Assembly (NCBI GenBank): GCA_021770095.1
Contig: JAETRQ010000012.1
Location: forward strand, 26,781 to 90,780
Direction: 5' to 3'
DNA length: 64,000 bases
DNA from: Eubacteriaceae bacterium
GTDB taxonomy: Bacteria; Bacillota; Clostridia; Oscillospirales; Acutalibacteraceae
Part shown: in pieces, positions 16,738 through 25,278 of the stretch
Position numbering within the stretch: position 1 is the first letter of the stretch
How the letters are laid out: every line of letters starts with the position of its first letter
Notes under the pieces: model-generated
What the model saw: the letters and a program-made list of their open reading frames with translations, nothing else
The model's database searches: none
What the model was told of the DNA's origin: nothing
Position numbers and translations under genes: made by a program

Positions 16738-17440
16738 TTTTATGATTACCATTTGCTTTATAATCTTTGCAGTAGTCCTTTGCTATCTGATATATAACTT
16801 CAATGTTGATTCGCAGGATCAGAAACAGTTTGACGATATGGCACAGACGATTTCAATTGAGGACACCGATGACGATACAGAAAACAACAATAACGGCATA
16901 ACCGATTTAATAAACAGGAATTCCGATTGTATCGGCTGGATAAGAGTCAGCGGAACGAAGATTGATTATCCTGTTATGCAGACAAAGGATAATCCTCAAT
17001 ATTATCTGCGCCGTGATTTCAATAAGCAGTATTCCTATTTAGGTACACCGTTCATGGACTCAAGGTGTGATATCAACTATGATAACAACCTTATCGTTTA
17101 CGGACACAATATGAAAGACGGAAAAATGTTTGCAGACCTTTTGAAATACAGAGAACATTCCTATTTTAAAGAGCATAACCTCATTCATTTTATTACGCCG
17201 AATGGTGTTCAGGAATATGAGGTTGTTACAGTCTGCAAGGTTAAGAATGATGATGATTGGTATGGATATATCAGTCAGACCGATAAGGAATCATTCAGCA
17301 ATTTAATATCCCATATCAAAGATAAATCCCTATACCAAACCGAAGAATCGGCTGAGTATGGGGATCATTTTTTAACCCTTTCCACTTGTGAATATTCACA
17401 GACAAACGGAAGATTAATTGTTATAGCAAAAAGAAGATAA
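16706..17440 (+). CDS. Class B sortase
   Basis: Sortases cleave an LPxTG-like motif and couple the protein to the cell wall or to another pilin. The protein has an N-terminal membrane anchor (about residues 10-30), a VYGHNMKDGKMF segment with the active-site His, and TLSTCEYSQTNGRLIVIAK with the catalytic Cys and following Arg, in class B form. I chose TTG 16706 after GGAGGTG; GTG 16697 overlaps the ribosome site. It lies inside the conjugation operon, and its likely substrate is the adhesin with TPKTGD at its C-terminus. Confidence 0.93.
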   Translation: MKKKSKRRWLNFMITICFIIFAVVLCYLIYNFNVDSQDQKQFDDMAQTISIEDTDDDTENNNNGITDLINRNSDCIGWIRVSGTKIDYPVMQTKDNPQYYLRRDFNKQYSYLGTPFMDSRCDINYDNNLIVYGHNMKDGKMFADLLKYREHSYFKEHNLIHFITPNGVQEYEVVTVCKVKNDDDWYGYISQTDKESFSNLISHIKDKSLYQTEESAEYGDHFLTLSTCEYSQTNGRLIVIAKRR

Positions 17441-17454
17441 CCTATTAAAATGAG

Positions 17455-17527
17455 TTGTTTTGCGGCAGAACGCAAAACAATTACAGAGTAGGATTATTGC
17501 CTTCTGTCGCAAAAGACAGGAGGTAAA
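17455..17527 (+). promoter_or_regulatory. Leader RNA element D (before VirB4)
   Basis: TTGTTTTGCG (17455-17464) and CGCAAAACAA (17471-17480) form a perfect 10-bp hairpin. CCTTCTGTC (17500-17508) pairs with GACAGGAGG (17515-17523), burying the ribosome site in 9 bp. CGCAAAA (17508-17514), mostly in the loop, is complementary to TTTTGCG (17458-17464). Compared with leader B, a C-G pair is replaced by U-A, a compensatory change. Confidence 0.78.
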
Positions 17528-19363
17528 ATGTTATTTAAAAAGAAACAAGTTGAATTAACAGAAGAACAAAAAGAAGAAATCCGAATTAAAGATTTCTTTG
17601 ACCGTATTCTGCCGTCAACAATAAAATTTTCAACAGACCATTATATCATCGGTGACAGTTACCGATGTGTTTGGGCAATCAAGGAATATCCACCCACTAC
17701 GGAAGAACTTGCTTTATTCTCACAGCTTGCAGACAGAAACAATTTAACTGTCCGCTTGTATTCAAGGCTTGTTGATGCACTTGAACAGCGAAAGATTATA
17801 CAGAATGCAACAAGACGAAACAAGCTCAGCACAGGCAGCAACGATGCTGTTGAGAATATCACTGCCGAAGGCAACTTGCAGGATGTAGTTACCCTCATTG
17901 CAGAACTGCGAAAGAACAAAGAGCCTTTGCTCCACTGTGCTGTTTATCTTGAACTGAAAGCCGAGAGTATGCAGAAACTTCGTGAACTGCAATCAGATAT
18001 CATTATGGAACTGACACGTTCAAAGATGTCAGTGGACAGATTAACACTCCGACAGAAAGAAGGTTTTTTGTCTGTTCTGCCGTGCGGAGCGAATATGTTC
18101 AAGGAACAGTTTGAACGAGTGCTCCCGGCAAGCTCGGTTGCGAATCTTTATCCTTTCAATTATTCTGGTAAAACCGATCCGAAAGGCTTTTTTATCGGCA
18201 GGGATAAGTACGGAACAAATATCCTTGTTGACTTTGACCGCAGAGCAGATGACAAGACAAATGCAAACTGCTTGATACTCGGTAACTCAGGACAGGGAAA
18301 GTCATTCCTTATGAAGCTGATATTAACGAATTTAAGAGAGAGTGGAAAGCGAATAATCTCACTTGATCCCGAAGCCGAATATGAAGAATTAACTAAGGCA
18401 CTCGGCGGTTGTTATATCGACTTTATGAGCGGTGAATATATCATCAATCCACTTGAACCCAAGTCCTTTGGTGAAGCCGATAAGGAATATGACTCAACTA
18501 CTCCCGAAGCCTTTCGCAGAGTAACAAGATTAAGTCAGCATATCGCATATTTAAAGGACTTTTTCAGAGCATACAAGGAATTCAACGATGAACAGCTTGA
18601 TACTCTTGAGATTATCCTTACGAAGTTATACAAGAACTTCGGCATTACCGACTACACAGATTATGATAAACTGAGCAAAACAGACTATCCGATTATGTCA
18701 GACCTTTATGAACTGCTTGAAAAGGAATACAAAGGCTACAAGCACGATCAGAAGAATATCTACAGAGAAAAGACCTTACAGGAATTATGTCTCGGTTTGC
18801 ACTCCATGTGCATAGGCACAGAGTCAAAATATTTCAACGGACACACAAATATCGTTGACGATAAATTCCTCTGTTTTGGTGTTAAAGGACTTATGGACAC
18901 CAACCGCAGACTCAAGGATGCAATGCTTTTCAATGTGTTATCGTATATGACAAATGAACTGCTCGGCAAGGGCAATACAGTTGCAGCCATTGATGAACTC
19001 TATCTCTTTCTTACAAATATGACTGCGATTGAGTATATCCGAAATGCATCAAAGCGTGTTCGTAAAAAGGAAAGTTCTGTTATTCTTGCAAGTCAGAATA
19101 TTGACGATTTCTTGATTGATGGTGTAAAGGAATACACAAAGCCGTTATTCTCTATTCCGACACATCAGTTTTTATTCAATTCCGGAAATATTGAGCCAAA
19201 GGTATATATTGATACCATGCAGCTTGAACAATCGGAGTTTGATTTGATTAAGTATCCCGAACGAGGCACTTGTTTATATCGTTGCGGTAATGAAAGATAT
19301 CTGCTCCAAGTTATCGCACCCGAATTTAAACAGAAAATGTTCGGAAAGGCAGGCGGAAGATAA
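17528..19363 (+). CDS. VirB4/TraE-like conjugation ATPase
   Basis: This 611-aa protein powers assembly and substrate movement through the mating channel. It has Walker A GNSGQGKS (about residues 253-260), Walker B AAIDELYLFL (about 486-495), and the usual late motif VILASQNIDDFL. The start ATG follows the AGGAGG of leader element D, so synthesis may be controlled at initiation. It lacks the full N-terminal domain of some VirB4 proteins, consistent with the separate 199-aa protein upstream. Its stop overlaps the next start by one base. Confidence 0.96.
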   Translation: MLFKKKQVELTEEQKEEIRIKDFFDRILPSTIKFSTDHYIIGDSYRCVWAIKEYPPTTEELALFSQLADRNNLTVRLYSRLVDALEQRKIIQNATRRNKLSTGSNDAVENITAEGNLQDVVTLIAELRKNKEPLLHCAVYLELKAESMQKLRELQSDIIMELTRSKMSVDRLTLRQKEGFLSVLPCGANMFKEQFERVLPASSVANLYPFNYSGKTDPKGFFIGRDKYGTNILVDFDRRADDKTNANCLILGNSGQGKSFLMKLILTNLRESGKRIISLDPEAEYEELTKALGGCYIDFMSGEYIINPLEPKSFGEADKEYDSTTPEAFRRVTRLSQHIAYLKDFFRAYKEFNDEQLDTLEIILTKLYKNFGITDYTDYDKLSKTDYPIMSDLYELLEKEYKGYKHDQKNIYREKTLQELCLGLHSMCIGTESKYFNGHTNIVDDKFLCFGVKGLMDTNRRLKDAMLFNVLSYMTNELLGKGNTVAAIDELYLFLTNMTAIEYIRNASKRVRKKESSVILASQNIDDFLIDGVKEYTKPLFSIPTHQFLFNSGNIEPKVYIDTMQLEQSEFDLIKYPERGTCLYRCGNERYLLQVIAPEFKQKMFGKAGGR

Positions 19364-19833
19364 TGTCAAGTGTAGGCAAAGAGATATCAGACTACAAAAT
19401 GAATGCTTATTCCAAAATTCACATTCCCTTAATTGATGAGGTTATAGAGGATATGATAGCAATAGGAAAAACAATATCAGATAGTAAGACAATGCCAAAG
19501 CCTAACGATGATGTTATGGCTGTATTTGTTGAAAACAACAATCGTGATTTGGAATTCTATGGTTTTGTAGGTGACGGTGCAGGAACTATTGATACCGAAG
19601 GGAATTTGCTCCATATAGGTGATACGATTGAAATGCATAGCAAAGACGGACACACTTCAAGGCAGTATGTTTTTAGAATTTTACCAAAACAAAAATCAAT
19701 AGATTTTTTCAACGGAAAATTAGTAATGCCGTATAAGAAATTATCGAAAAATGTTTGTTCACAGGATCACGGCATATTCCATTTTGTTTCTTGTCTGGAT
19801 GAATATAATAAATCAATAGACAATTTGTTGTGA
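19363..19833 (+). CDS. Hypothetical protein, 156 aa
   Basis: I do not recognise this protein. It is soluble, with alternating strands in the middle (VMAVFVENNNRDLEFYGFVGD, then GDTIEMHSKDGHTSRQYVFRI), suggesting a beta-barrel-like fold. The ATG overlaps the VirB4 stop, so it is expressed with VirB4. It has no Met tail. A promoter for the next gene overlaps its 3' end. Confidence 0.7.
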   Translation: MSSVGKEISDYKMNAYSKIHIPLIDEVIEDMIAIGKTISDSKTMPKPNDDVMAVFVENNNRDLEFYGFVGDGAGTIDTEGNLLHIGDTIEMHSKDGHTSRQYVFRILPKQKSIDFFNGKLVMPYKKLSKNVCSQDHGIFHFVSCLDEYNKSIDNLL

Positions 19834-19845
19834 TATTGATATAAT
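19817..19845 (+). promoter_or_regulatory. Promoter of the GNAT-like cargo gene
   Basis: TAGACA (19817-19822), a 17-base spacer and TATAAT (19840-19845), overlapping the end of the 156-aa gene. Confidence 0.6.
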
Positions 19846-19895
19846 ACTTGTAGAATAATTAATCGACAAATTGCTATTTGGAAGGATGAAAATAT

Positions 19896-20342
19896 ATGAA
19901 AACCATTCATCAGCAGATTATAAAAAAAATTGATAATTTTTTGAAACCATACAAAAAAGATTATGTTAAGCAGTGTTTTGATTATGAGATAACAGATTAT
20001 TGGACGGATGATAGTCTTTATCAAATCGAAGTGTATGGATATTATAAAGATGAGTATAATCCTGAAAAACAAGCTACTTGTATTTTACTGAGATTTTTAA
20101 TAAATTATAAGTATGGGCAAATTTTGATAAGTAATATATTCTTGCCAAATTTTATGAGATATAAGGGAATTGGGAAAAAACTTATTTTTAATTTATTTGT
20201 GATATCAGAAAAGGAAACTTATGAACTTTTTCTTATTGATATGGTAGAAAGTTTTTACCAAAAAATGATAAAAAGAGCTGCTTTACCTTGTGAAAACTGT
20301 AATGATGCTGTTCAGATAGTTAGTGAAACAAAATTATTTTAA
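19896..20342 (+). CDS. GNAT-like acetyltransferase (weak), AT-rich cargo
   Basis: Residues about 85-130 contain NIFLPNFMRYKGIGKKLIF, which resembles the acetyl-CoA-binding motif of GNAT acetyltransferases, followed by strands and a terminal helix. The remainder matches no family I know. The gene is clearly more AT-rich than its neighbours and has its own promoter and a terminator behind it, so it looks like a small insertion into the conjugation operon between VirB4 and the NlpC/P60 gene. Substrate unknown. The ribosome site is GGAAGGA. Confidence 0.6.
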   Translation: MKTIHQQIIKKIDNFLKPYKKDYVKQCFDYEITDYWTDDSLYQIEVYGYYKDEYNPEKQATCILLRFLINYKYGQILISNIFLPNFMRYKGIGKKLIFNLFVISEKETYELFLIDMVESFYQKMIKRAALPCENCNDAVQIVSETKLF

Positions 20343-20416
20343 TTTTTATTTACTTTGATTTGCAGAACTATAAATTGCAATTTTTCGAAGAACTAAAATT
20401 AAATAAAGCAATATAG

Positions 20417-20455
20417 TCCGATTGGTTTTCTTAATGAATTTCAATCGGATTTTTC
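20417..20455 (+). terminator. Intrinsic terminator before NlpC/P60 gene
   Basis: TCCGATTG (20417-20424) pairs with CAATCGGA (20442-20449), then TTTTT. It probably ends the inserted cargo unit, and might also attenuate the hydrolase gene that begins 20 bases later. Confidence 0.7.
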
Positions 20456-20475
20456 ATTTTATGGGGGTGATTTTT

Positions 20476-21516
20476 ATGAGTGCAGAGGTTGCTGCCGCTA
20501 AAGTTGCCGTTGCAGCTGCATCGGATAAGCGTGGCAGAGTTGCAATAGCTACAATCCTATGTTCAATAATTATGCTGTTTTTTCTGCCTTTGATTGTGTA
20601 TATGGGCGTAATGAGTAATCTCGGTGAAATGGAGATTGATACCGTTCAGGCACAGCAGATGATTGTGCAGAATATGTCAGCAGAAGAAAAGACAAAGCTC
20701 CAGCACCTTGAAGATGTTATGGTGGGAATCGGCAAAGAATTTCAGAATAGAAAACTGAATAACTATACGATTAAAAAGGCACAGGCGTTGTACGCTTGTG
20801 CCCTTTATGATATAGAGAAAACCGATTCCGACTTCATAACTAAATATGCAGACTGCTTTGAGCAATCGAAAACGGATGAAGATTTGAGAAATGCAGTTTT
20901 TTCTGTCTTTGGCATTGCCATAGATAAGACTGAATTTGATAATCTTATGAGTGTTATCAAGAATACCGTTATTGATATTGATTTAACCGATACCGATAAA
21001 AATAACCTTGATTTAGTCAAGTGGGCTCAATTTGCCTATGACAATCACTGGGGATATGTGTGGGGCTCACACGGTCAGGTGCTGACAGAAAAAGAACTGA
21101 ACAGACTGAAAGGCGTGTTCGGTTCTCATGTAACAGACAAGGAAGCATATATCCGTGAACATTGGCTCGGCAGAAGAACAGCGGACTGTGTTGGACTGAT
21201 TAAAGGCTACGGCTGGTATAACGAAGAATCAGGAACAATCAAATACGGAACGAACGGAATGAAGGATGTTACGGCAGACGGAATATTTGCTGCCGCAACA
21301 GAAAAAGGAACAATCGGTACAATGCCCGATATTCCCGGTCTTGCAGTATGGCACAAAGGACATATCGGTGTGTATATCGGTAACGGATATGTTATCCATG
21401 CGGCCAACACTTATGACGGCGTTATCAAAACACCGATAACTTCAAGCGGATGGACACACTGGCTGAAAGTTCCGTATATTAACTATATTGAAGAAAGCGA
21501 GGATATCAAAGAATGA
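20476..21516 (+). CDS. NlpC/P60 cell-wall hydrolase (VirB1-like)
   Basis: The 346-aa protein has one N-terminal membrane segment (about residues 25-47), a helical stalk, and a C-terminal NlpC/P60 papain-like domain with Cys238 in ADCVGLIKGYGW, His296 in HIGVYIGNGY, and a third polar residue in the following strand. Such enzymes cut peptide cross-links of peptidoglycan to open a path for the mating channel. ATG 20476 follows GGGGGTGA. Its last four bases overlap the start of the next gene. Confidence 0.93.
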   Translation: MSAEVAAAKVAVAAASDKRGRVAIATILCSIIMLFFLPLIVYMGVMSNLGEMEIDTVQAQQMIVQNMSAEEKTKLQHLEDVMVGIGKEFQNRKLNNYTIKKAQALYACALYDIEKTDSDFITKYADCFEQSKTDEDLRNAVFSVFGIAIDKTEFDNLMSVIKNTVIDIDLTDTDKNNLDLVKWAQFAYDNHWGYVWGSHGQVLTEKELNRLKGVFGSHVTDKEAYIREHWLGRRTADCVGLIKGYGWYNEESGTIKYGTNGMKDVTADGIFAAATEKGTIGTMPDIPGLAVWHKGHIGVYIGNGYVIHAANTYDGVIKTPITSSGWTHWLKVPYINYIEESEDIKE

Positions 21517-22148
21517 TAAACGATATTTCAAAAGAACGGCAGACTGAAATCATTGAAAAAGCACTTGATTGGTTTTCGGAACATTTTGATTCTGAAGAAC
21601 TATATAAAATACTGAAAGATAAACTCACAATGACCGATGATGAAATAGATTTTTACGGCTTTGAATTATCAGACTTCAATCTAAAGGCAGGAGCATCAAT
21701 GGTTCATCTTCACGAGGAAAACGATGACTGTTATTTATATCTCAGCAAATCTGTTGATTTATTTAGAATGGCTATTGCGTATCAGTATGATATAAAAAAT
21801 AAAATAACTGACTTAAAACTCGAAAGTCTTGCAAGTGTATTTGAAAACGCAAGTGTTACAAATCATATTGCTTATTCTGTTGTCAGCCGAAACCTTACAG
21901 AATATGATGATGTTTTAAATTTGTACCAATTCGATTTTGAAAACGATACTTTAAGTGTTTGTAATAAAAACAACTGTAAATGGAGCAGTTTTCATCTATG
22001 CGATATTGGTGAAGCAATTGATGAGGCAACATTTAATGATACACTGACTATTGAAGATAAACACAGTATTTTTATACAGCAACTTATCGGCAAGGAAATA
22101 ATCGAAACCGATGAAGAAGAAAGTGAAAGTCCCTCAATGAGTATGTAA
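21513..22148 (+). CDS. Acidic ICE accessory protein, 211 aa
   Basis: I do not recognise this family. The protein is soluble and acidic, with helical segments (KERQTEIIEKALDWFSEHF) and later beta segments. It is coupled to the NlpC/P60 gene by an ATGA overlap. It ends in a run of Glu and Ser finishing ESPSMSM, almost the same as SEPTMSM of the DUF4314 protein 20 kb away, although the proteins are otherwise unrelated. The next gene is convergent, so no downstream ribosome site can explain the tail. Confidence 0.75.
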   Translation: MINDISKERQTEIIEKALDWFSEHFDSEELYKILKDKLTMTDDEIDFYGFELSDFNLKAGASMVHLHEENDDCYLYLSKSVDLFRMAIAYQYDIKNKITDLKLESLASVFENASVTNHIAYSVVSRNLTEYDDVLNLYQFDFENDTLSVCNKNNCKWSSFHLCDIGEAIDEATFNDTLTIEDKHSIFIQQLIGKEIIETDEEESESPSMSM

Positions 22149-22161
22149 TCATTGTAGGACT

Positions 22162-23376
22162 TCATTTCTTTTTAGGTCTTTTGGTATTCATGATACTGCC
22201 CGGCATTATAGTCGTAGAACCGTATTTATTTCTGATTGCATCAACAACAGAATCTATCTTTTGTTTTTTATCATTCTGAGCATTGTTTTCTCCGAATAAA
22301 GATAACTGCTCGTTTTCGTCTTTTGTTATATCCGTAAGAGTAACACCGAGTAAACGAAGCGGAGTTTTGCCGTTCCACACTTCACCAAATAACTCTTTGA
22401 CAGTGTTGTAAATATTGTAGGTAATATCTGTAGGTACGCTGAACTGCTTTTGATGTGATTTGTTGTTAAAATGATTATCACGGATATTAACACAGACACA
22501 ATGTGCCTTAACTTTGTCTGCACGCATGCGTGAAGCGGATGCATCAGTCAGTGAAAGCAAAAGGTTATACGCTGCTTGTTTATCGGTTATATTTTCTTCA
22601 ACAGTAATGGAATGGCCGTAGCTTTTAACCTCTCTCGGTAATTCGGCAACAGGTTCATCATCAATTCCGTTTGCGTGTTGATGCAGTTGTTCACTTGCCT
22701 TATTGCCGACAAGAGCTTTTAAAGTGGCTGTATCTGTTTTAGCAAGGTCCTCAATAGTTCTGATACCGATATTGTTTAACTTTTCAGCGGTAGCCTTGCC
22801 CAAGAACAGTAAATCTTTTATTGGCAGCACCCACATTTTGTTTTTTACTTCATCCTCAAAGAGTGTATGAACCTTGTCAGGCTTTTCAAAATCACTTGCC
22901 ATTTTAGCAAGCAGTTTGTTTGAGCCGACACCGACATTGACGGTGAAACCGAGCTCGGATTTTATTCTGTCTTTGATTTCATAGGCAGTTGCGAGTATAT
23001 CACGATAGACGTTCTCCATACCGCTCATATCAAGAAAGCATTCGTCAATGGAGAATTCCTCAACAACAGGTGTGTACTCTCTGCAAATATCCTTAAAGGC
23101 TTTTGAGAATTTAGTGTAAAGTTTAAAATCAGGCGGTGCAATAACTAAGTCCTTGCACTTGCGAAGTGACATGGAAATCGGTTCGCCTGTGTTGATTTTA
23201 TACTGCTTGGCAGGGATAGACTTTGCAAGAACCACACTTGTGCGTTTGTCAGGTTCATTGCTTATGACGGAAGGAACAAGACGGATATCGTCTTTACCCT
23301 CATTCACCATTTGCGTTGCAGTCCAGGACAGGAAGGCACTATTGACATCAACATGAAATACAATTCTTTTTGACAC
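22162..23376 (-). CDS. Y-family DNA polymerase (DinB/UmuC-like)
   Basis: This error-prone translesion polymerase has VFHVDVNSAFLSW (first catalytic Asp), EFSIDECFLDMSG with the second acidic pair, GVGSNKLLAKMASDF, and a helix-hairpin-helix region (LNNIGIRTIEDLAKTDTATL). Length is 404 aa, with a polar C-terminal tail containing QLSLFG, a plausible beta-clamp-binding motif. The start is GTG after GGAGGTG. It is the only minus-strand gene in the conjugation block. A second, more distant Y-family gene lies at 50670. I see no clear LexA box upstream. Confidence 0.93.
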   Translation of the reverse strand: MSKRIVFHVDVNSAFLSWTATQMVNEGKDDIRLVPSVISNEPDKRTSVVLAKSIPAKQYKINTGEPISMSLRKCKDLVIAPPDFKLYTKFSKAFKDICREYTPVVEEFSIDECFLDMSGMENVYRDILATAYEIKDRIKSELGFTVNVGVGSNKLLAKMASDFEKPDKVHTLFEDEVKNKMWVLPIKDLLFLGKATAEKLNNIGIRTIEDLAKTDTATLKALVGNKASEQLHQHANGIDDEPVAELPREVKSYGHSITVEENITDKQAAYNLLLSLTDASASRMRADKVKAHCVCVNIRDNHFNNKSHQKQFSVPTDITYNIYNTVKELFGEVWNGKTPLRLLGVTLTDITKDENEQLSLFGENNAQNDKKQKIDSVVDAIRNKYGSTTIMPGSIMNTKRPKKK

Positions 23377-23440
23377 AGTACACCTCCGAATCTTGATAAA
23401 TTCATTTTATCATAAAGCGGAGGTAAACACAATAATTCAA

Positions 23441-23464
23441 ATATCAGTAAGGGGTGATTAAATT
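23441..23464 (+). promoter_or_regulatory. Translation-initiation region of pentapeptide gene
   Basis: ATATCAGTAAGGGGTGAT precedes the ATG at 23465. The near-identical ATATCAGTAAGGGAGTGAT at 502 has no gene behind it. Confidence 0.45.
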
Positions 23465-24469
23465 ATGAACAGCAATGAAAGAGATTCAATTTTAATGGAT
23501 AGAAATAATCTTTACGATAAATTAAGCAGAGTTTTAACTGACTATGAAGAAGATAATTGCGATGTCGAAGATTTATACGACATGTTAGCGGAAATACAAA
23601 ATGCATGGGAAGGTACAATAACCTGTCAAATTGACACTTCGGATGAGCAGAAACAGTCTTTTAAATTATTCAACAAATATCCGTCACTTAAAAATTTTGC
23701 AGAAAGAATGTCAGAGGTAACCGAAGATATACTCTCAACAGCAGTTGCTCAGTCAAGTGAGAATAACCAAAATTATATTGCAGAACTTGACGAGTATAAC
23801 AAACCGGGCGAACCGATTATCAGTCCTGCCCTGCTTGATGCTATGCTGACGGACAGCGGAATGGTTGAGGATACAATCCTGCACGATGACTGCATTGAGT
23901 TATATCTGAGCGAACAGGCACTCGGTAGTCAGTTTCGAGAACGCTATGATGCAAACTCGTCAACAGAACTTGAAATTATCTGTGCCAAGCACGCACTATG
24001 GATTTATGGTGTAACAGGCGGTGAGCGAGCAGACTTTTCTAACTGCCTTCTTGAAAATGTAAATTTGTCAAACTGCAATTTATGCGGTGCAGATTTCAGC
24101 GGTGCAACTTTTATTAACTGCAATCTGGATGATGCGTCTATGTGCGATGCAGATTTTGAAGATGCAAAATTCAAAAGATGCAGTTTAAGGCATTTTACAG
24201 CTGAGGAAGCTGACTTCAAAGATTCAGATTTTTATAACTGTGATTTAAGAGGTGCTTGCTTCACACACAGCAATTTTTCAAAATCCAAAATGGCTGACTG
24301 CAATTTTCATGAGGTGAGTTTTATGAATTGCTGCCTTGAATCCTGGACCAGTACGGACTGCAATCTTAAAATCGCTGACATGAGGAATGTCAGTTATGAC
24401 GAATCGGAATGGTTTAGTGAACAGGATAACAGCCATGAATATGAAGGAATTTCAATAGGAGGTATGTAA
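23465..24469 (+). CDS. Pentapeptide-repeat protein with novel N-terminal domain
   Basis: Residues about 195-305 contain some twenty A(D/N)LXX-type pentapeptides, for example NLSNCNLCGADFSGATFINC, which fold into a right-handed beta-helix. Some such proteins (Qnr, MfpA) mimic DNA and bind gyrase. The N-terminal 190 residues are helical and acidic and I do not recognise them. The many Cys residues within the helix are notable. It ends YEGISIGGM; here the Gly-Gly-Met overlaps the GGAGGT ribosome site of the next gene, which overlaps the stop. A role as a DNA mimic protecting incoming ICE DNA is an inference from context. Confidence 0.88.
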   Translation: MNSNERDSILMDRNNLYDKLSRVLTDYEEDNCDVEDLYDMLAEIQNAWEGTITCQIDTSDEQKQSFKLFNKYPSLKNFAERMSEVTEDILSTAVAQSSENNQNYIAELDEYNKPGEPIISPALLDAMLTDSGMVEDTILHDDCIELYLSEQALGSQFRERYDANSSTELEIICAKHALWIYGVTGGERADFSNCLLENVNLSNCNLCGADFSGATFINCNLDDASMCDADFEDAKFKRCSLRHFTAEEADFKDSDFYNCDLRGACFTHSNFSKSKMADCNFHEVSFMNCCLESWTSTDCNLKIADMRNVSYDESEWFSEQDNSHEYEGISIGGM

Positions 24470-25047
24470 TGGATAGTAAAACAGCAATCAATACTGTTGA
24501 AGAATTAAGAATACAGATGCATCAGGATATTGATTTAAAATGTGACAGCATCATTGAAAGAATAAAAAGTGGTGAGTCTCTAAGTGAAAGTGATAATTGC
24601 ATTGAGAAAACAATGCCGTTGAATTCACTGTCAACATTTTTCAAAGGGAAAAAGATAACAGCTGTAAACTTTTCAGACGGTAGAGAAATCGCGGTCAGCA
24701 AATGGAAAGAGGCAGTGCAAATTATTTTACAGGATTGTAATTCCGATGAGGTAATGCATAATGCACTGATAGATATATGCGGAAAAGTATATGGTAAAAG
24801 CAGAGTGCTGTTTGCCGATACTCCTGCCGATATGGTTGCTCCCATTCAAATTGACGGTGATATGTATTTGGAAACAAAGTTTGATGTTGAATCACTGCTT
24901 AATGTTTTGAAAAACAGAATACTTGATTTCGTAGGTTATGACTACAGCAGAATATCAATCAAGTTTACAGAACCCAATATCAGTATTAATGAGGTTATTG
25001 ATAATGAGTCAGAAGAGCCGATAGGATTTGCTCTGGGAGGTATGTAA
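24469..25047 (+). CDS. Hypothetical ICE protein, 192 aa
   Basis: I do not recognise it firmly. The central part, KKITAVNFSDGREIAVSKWKEAVQIILQDC, resembles a small winged-helix module seen at the ends of some restriction- or repair-associated proteins. The N-terminus is helical. The ATG overlaps the preceding stop and uses its GGAGGT. It ends EPIGFALGGM after SEE, again with Gly-Gly-Met written over the ribosome site of the following gene. Confidence 0.75.
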   Translation: MDSKTAINTVEELRIQMHQDIDLKCDSIIERIKSGESLSESDNCIEKTMPLNSLSTFFKGKKITAVNFSDGREIAVSKWKEAVQIILQDCNSDEVMHNALIDICGKVYGKSRVLFADTPADMVAPIQIDGDMYLETKFDVESLLNVLKNRILDFVGYDYSRISIKFTEPNISINEVIDNESEEPIGFALGGM

Positions 25048-25278
25048 ATGAAAAAAGTATCAGTAACGGTTCAGTACGATGAAGAGAAACTCTCCACCAT
25101 AAAAATTTTTATGGAGAAAAAAGGACTGAATATCAATGATGAAATTATAAAATTTATCGACAGTCAATACACAAAGCAAGTCCCTGCTCAGGTCAGGGAC
25201 TTTTTTGATATGAAAGCTGAATCGGAAAGAAAGGCTATATCAAAACCAAATATACAATCAAAGGAGAATAAAAAATGA
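25048..25278 (+). CDS. DUF6103-like small protein
   Basis: The 76-aa protein begins KKVSVTVQYDEEKLSTIKIFM and continues with TKQVPAQVRDFFDMKAE, which matches DUF6103 as I know it from Tn1549-type ICEs. Its strand-helix-helix layout suggests a ribbon-helix-helix DNA binder. The GGAGG ribosome site lies in the end of the previous gene, and the stop overlaps the next ATG. Confidence 0.8.
   Translation: MKKVSVTVQYDEEKLSTIKIFMEKKGLNINDEIIKFIDSQYTKQVPAQVRDFFDMKAESERKAISKPNIQSKENKK

Noticed and set aside
22162..23464. SOS box upstream of the first Y-family polymerase
   Set aside because: No clear CGAAC-N4-GTTCG-like site is present between the gene and its neighbour.
24455..25050. Gly-Gly-Met tails of the 334- and 192-aa proteins as independent evidence for the tail signal
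   Set aside because: They are written by GGAGGTATG ribosome sites of the next genes, so they may be by-products; they are listed but not relied on.
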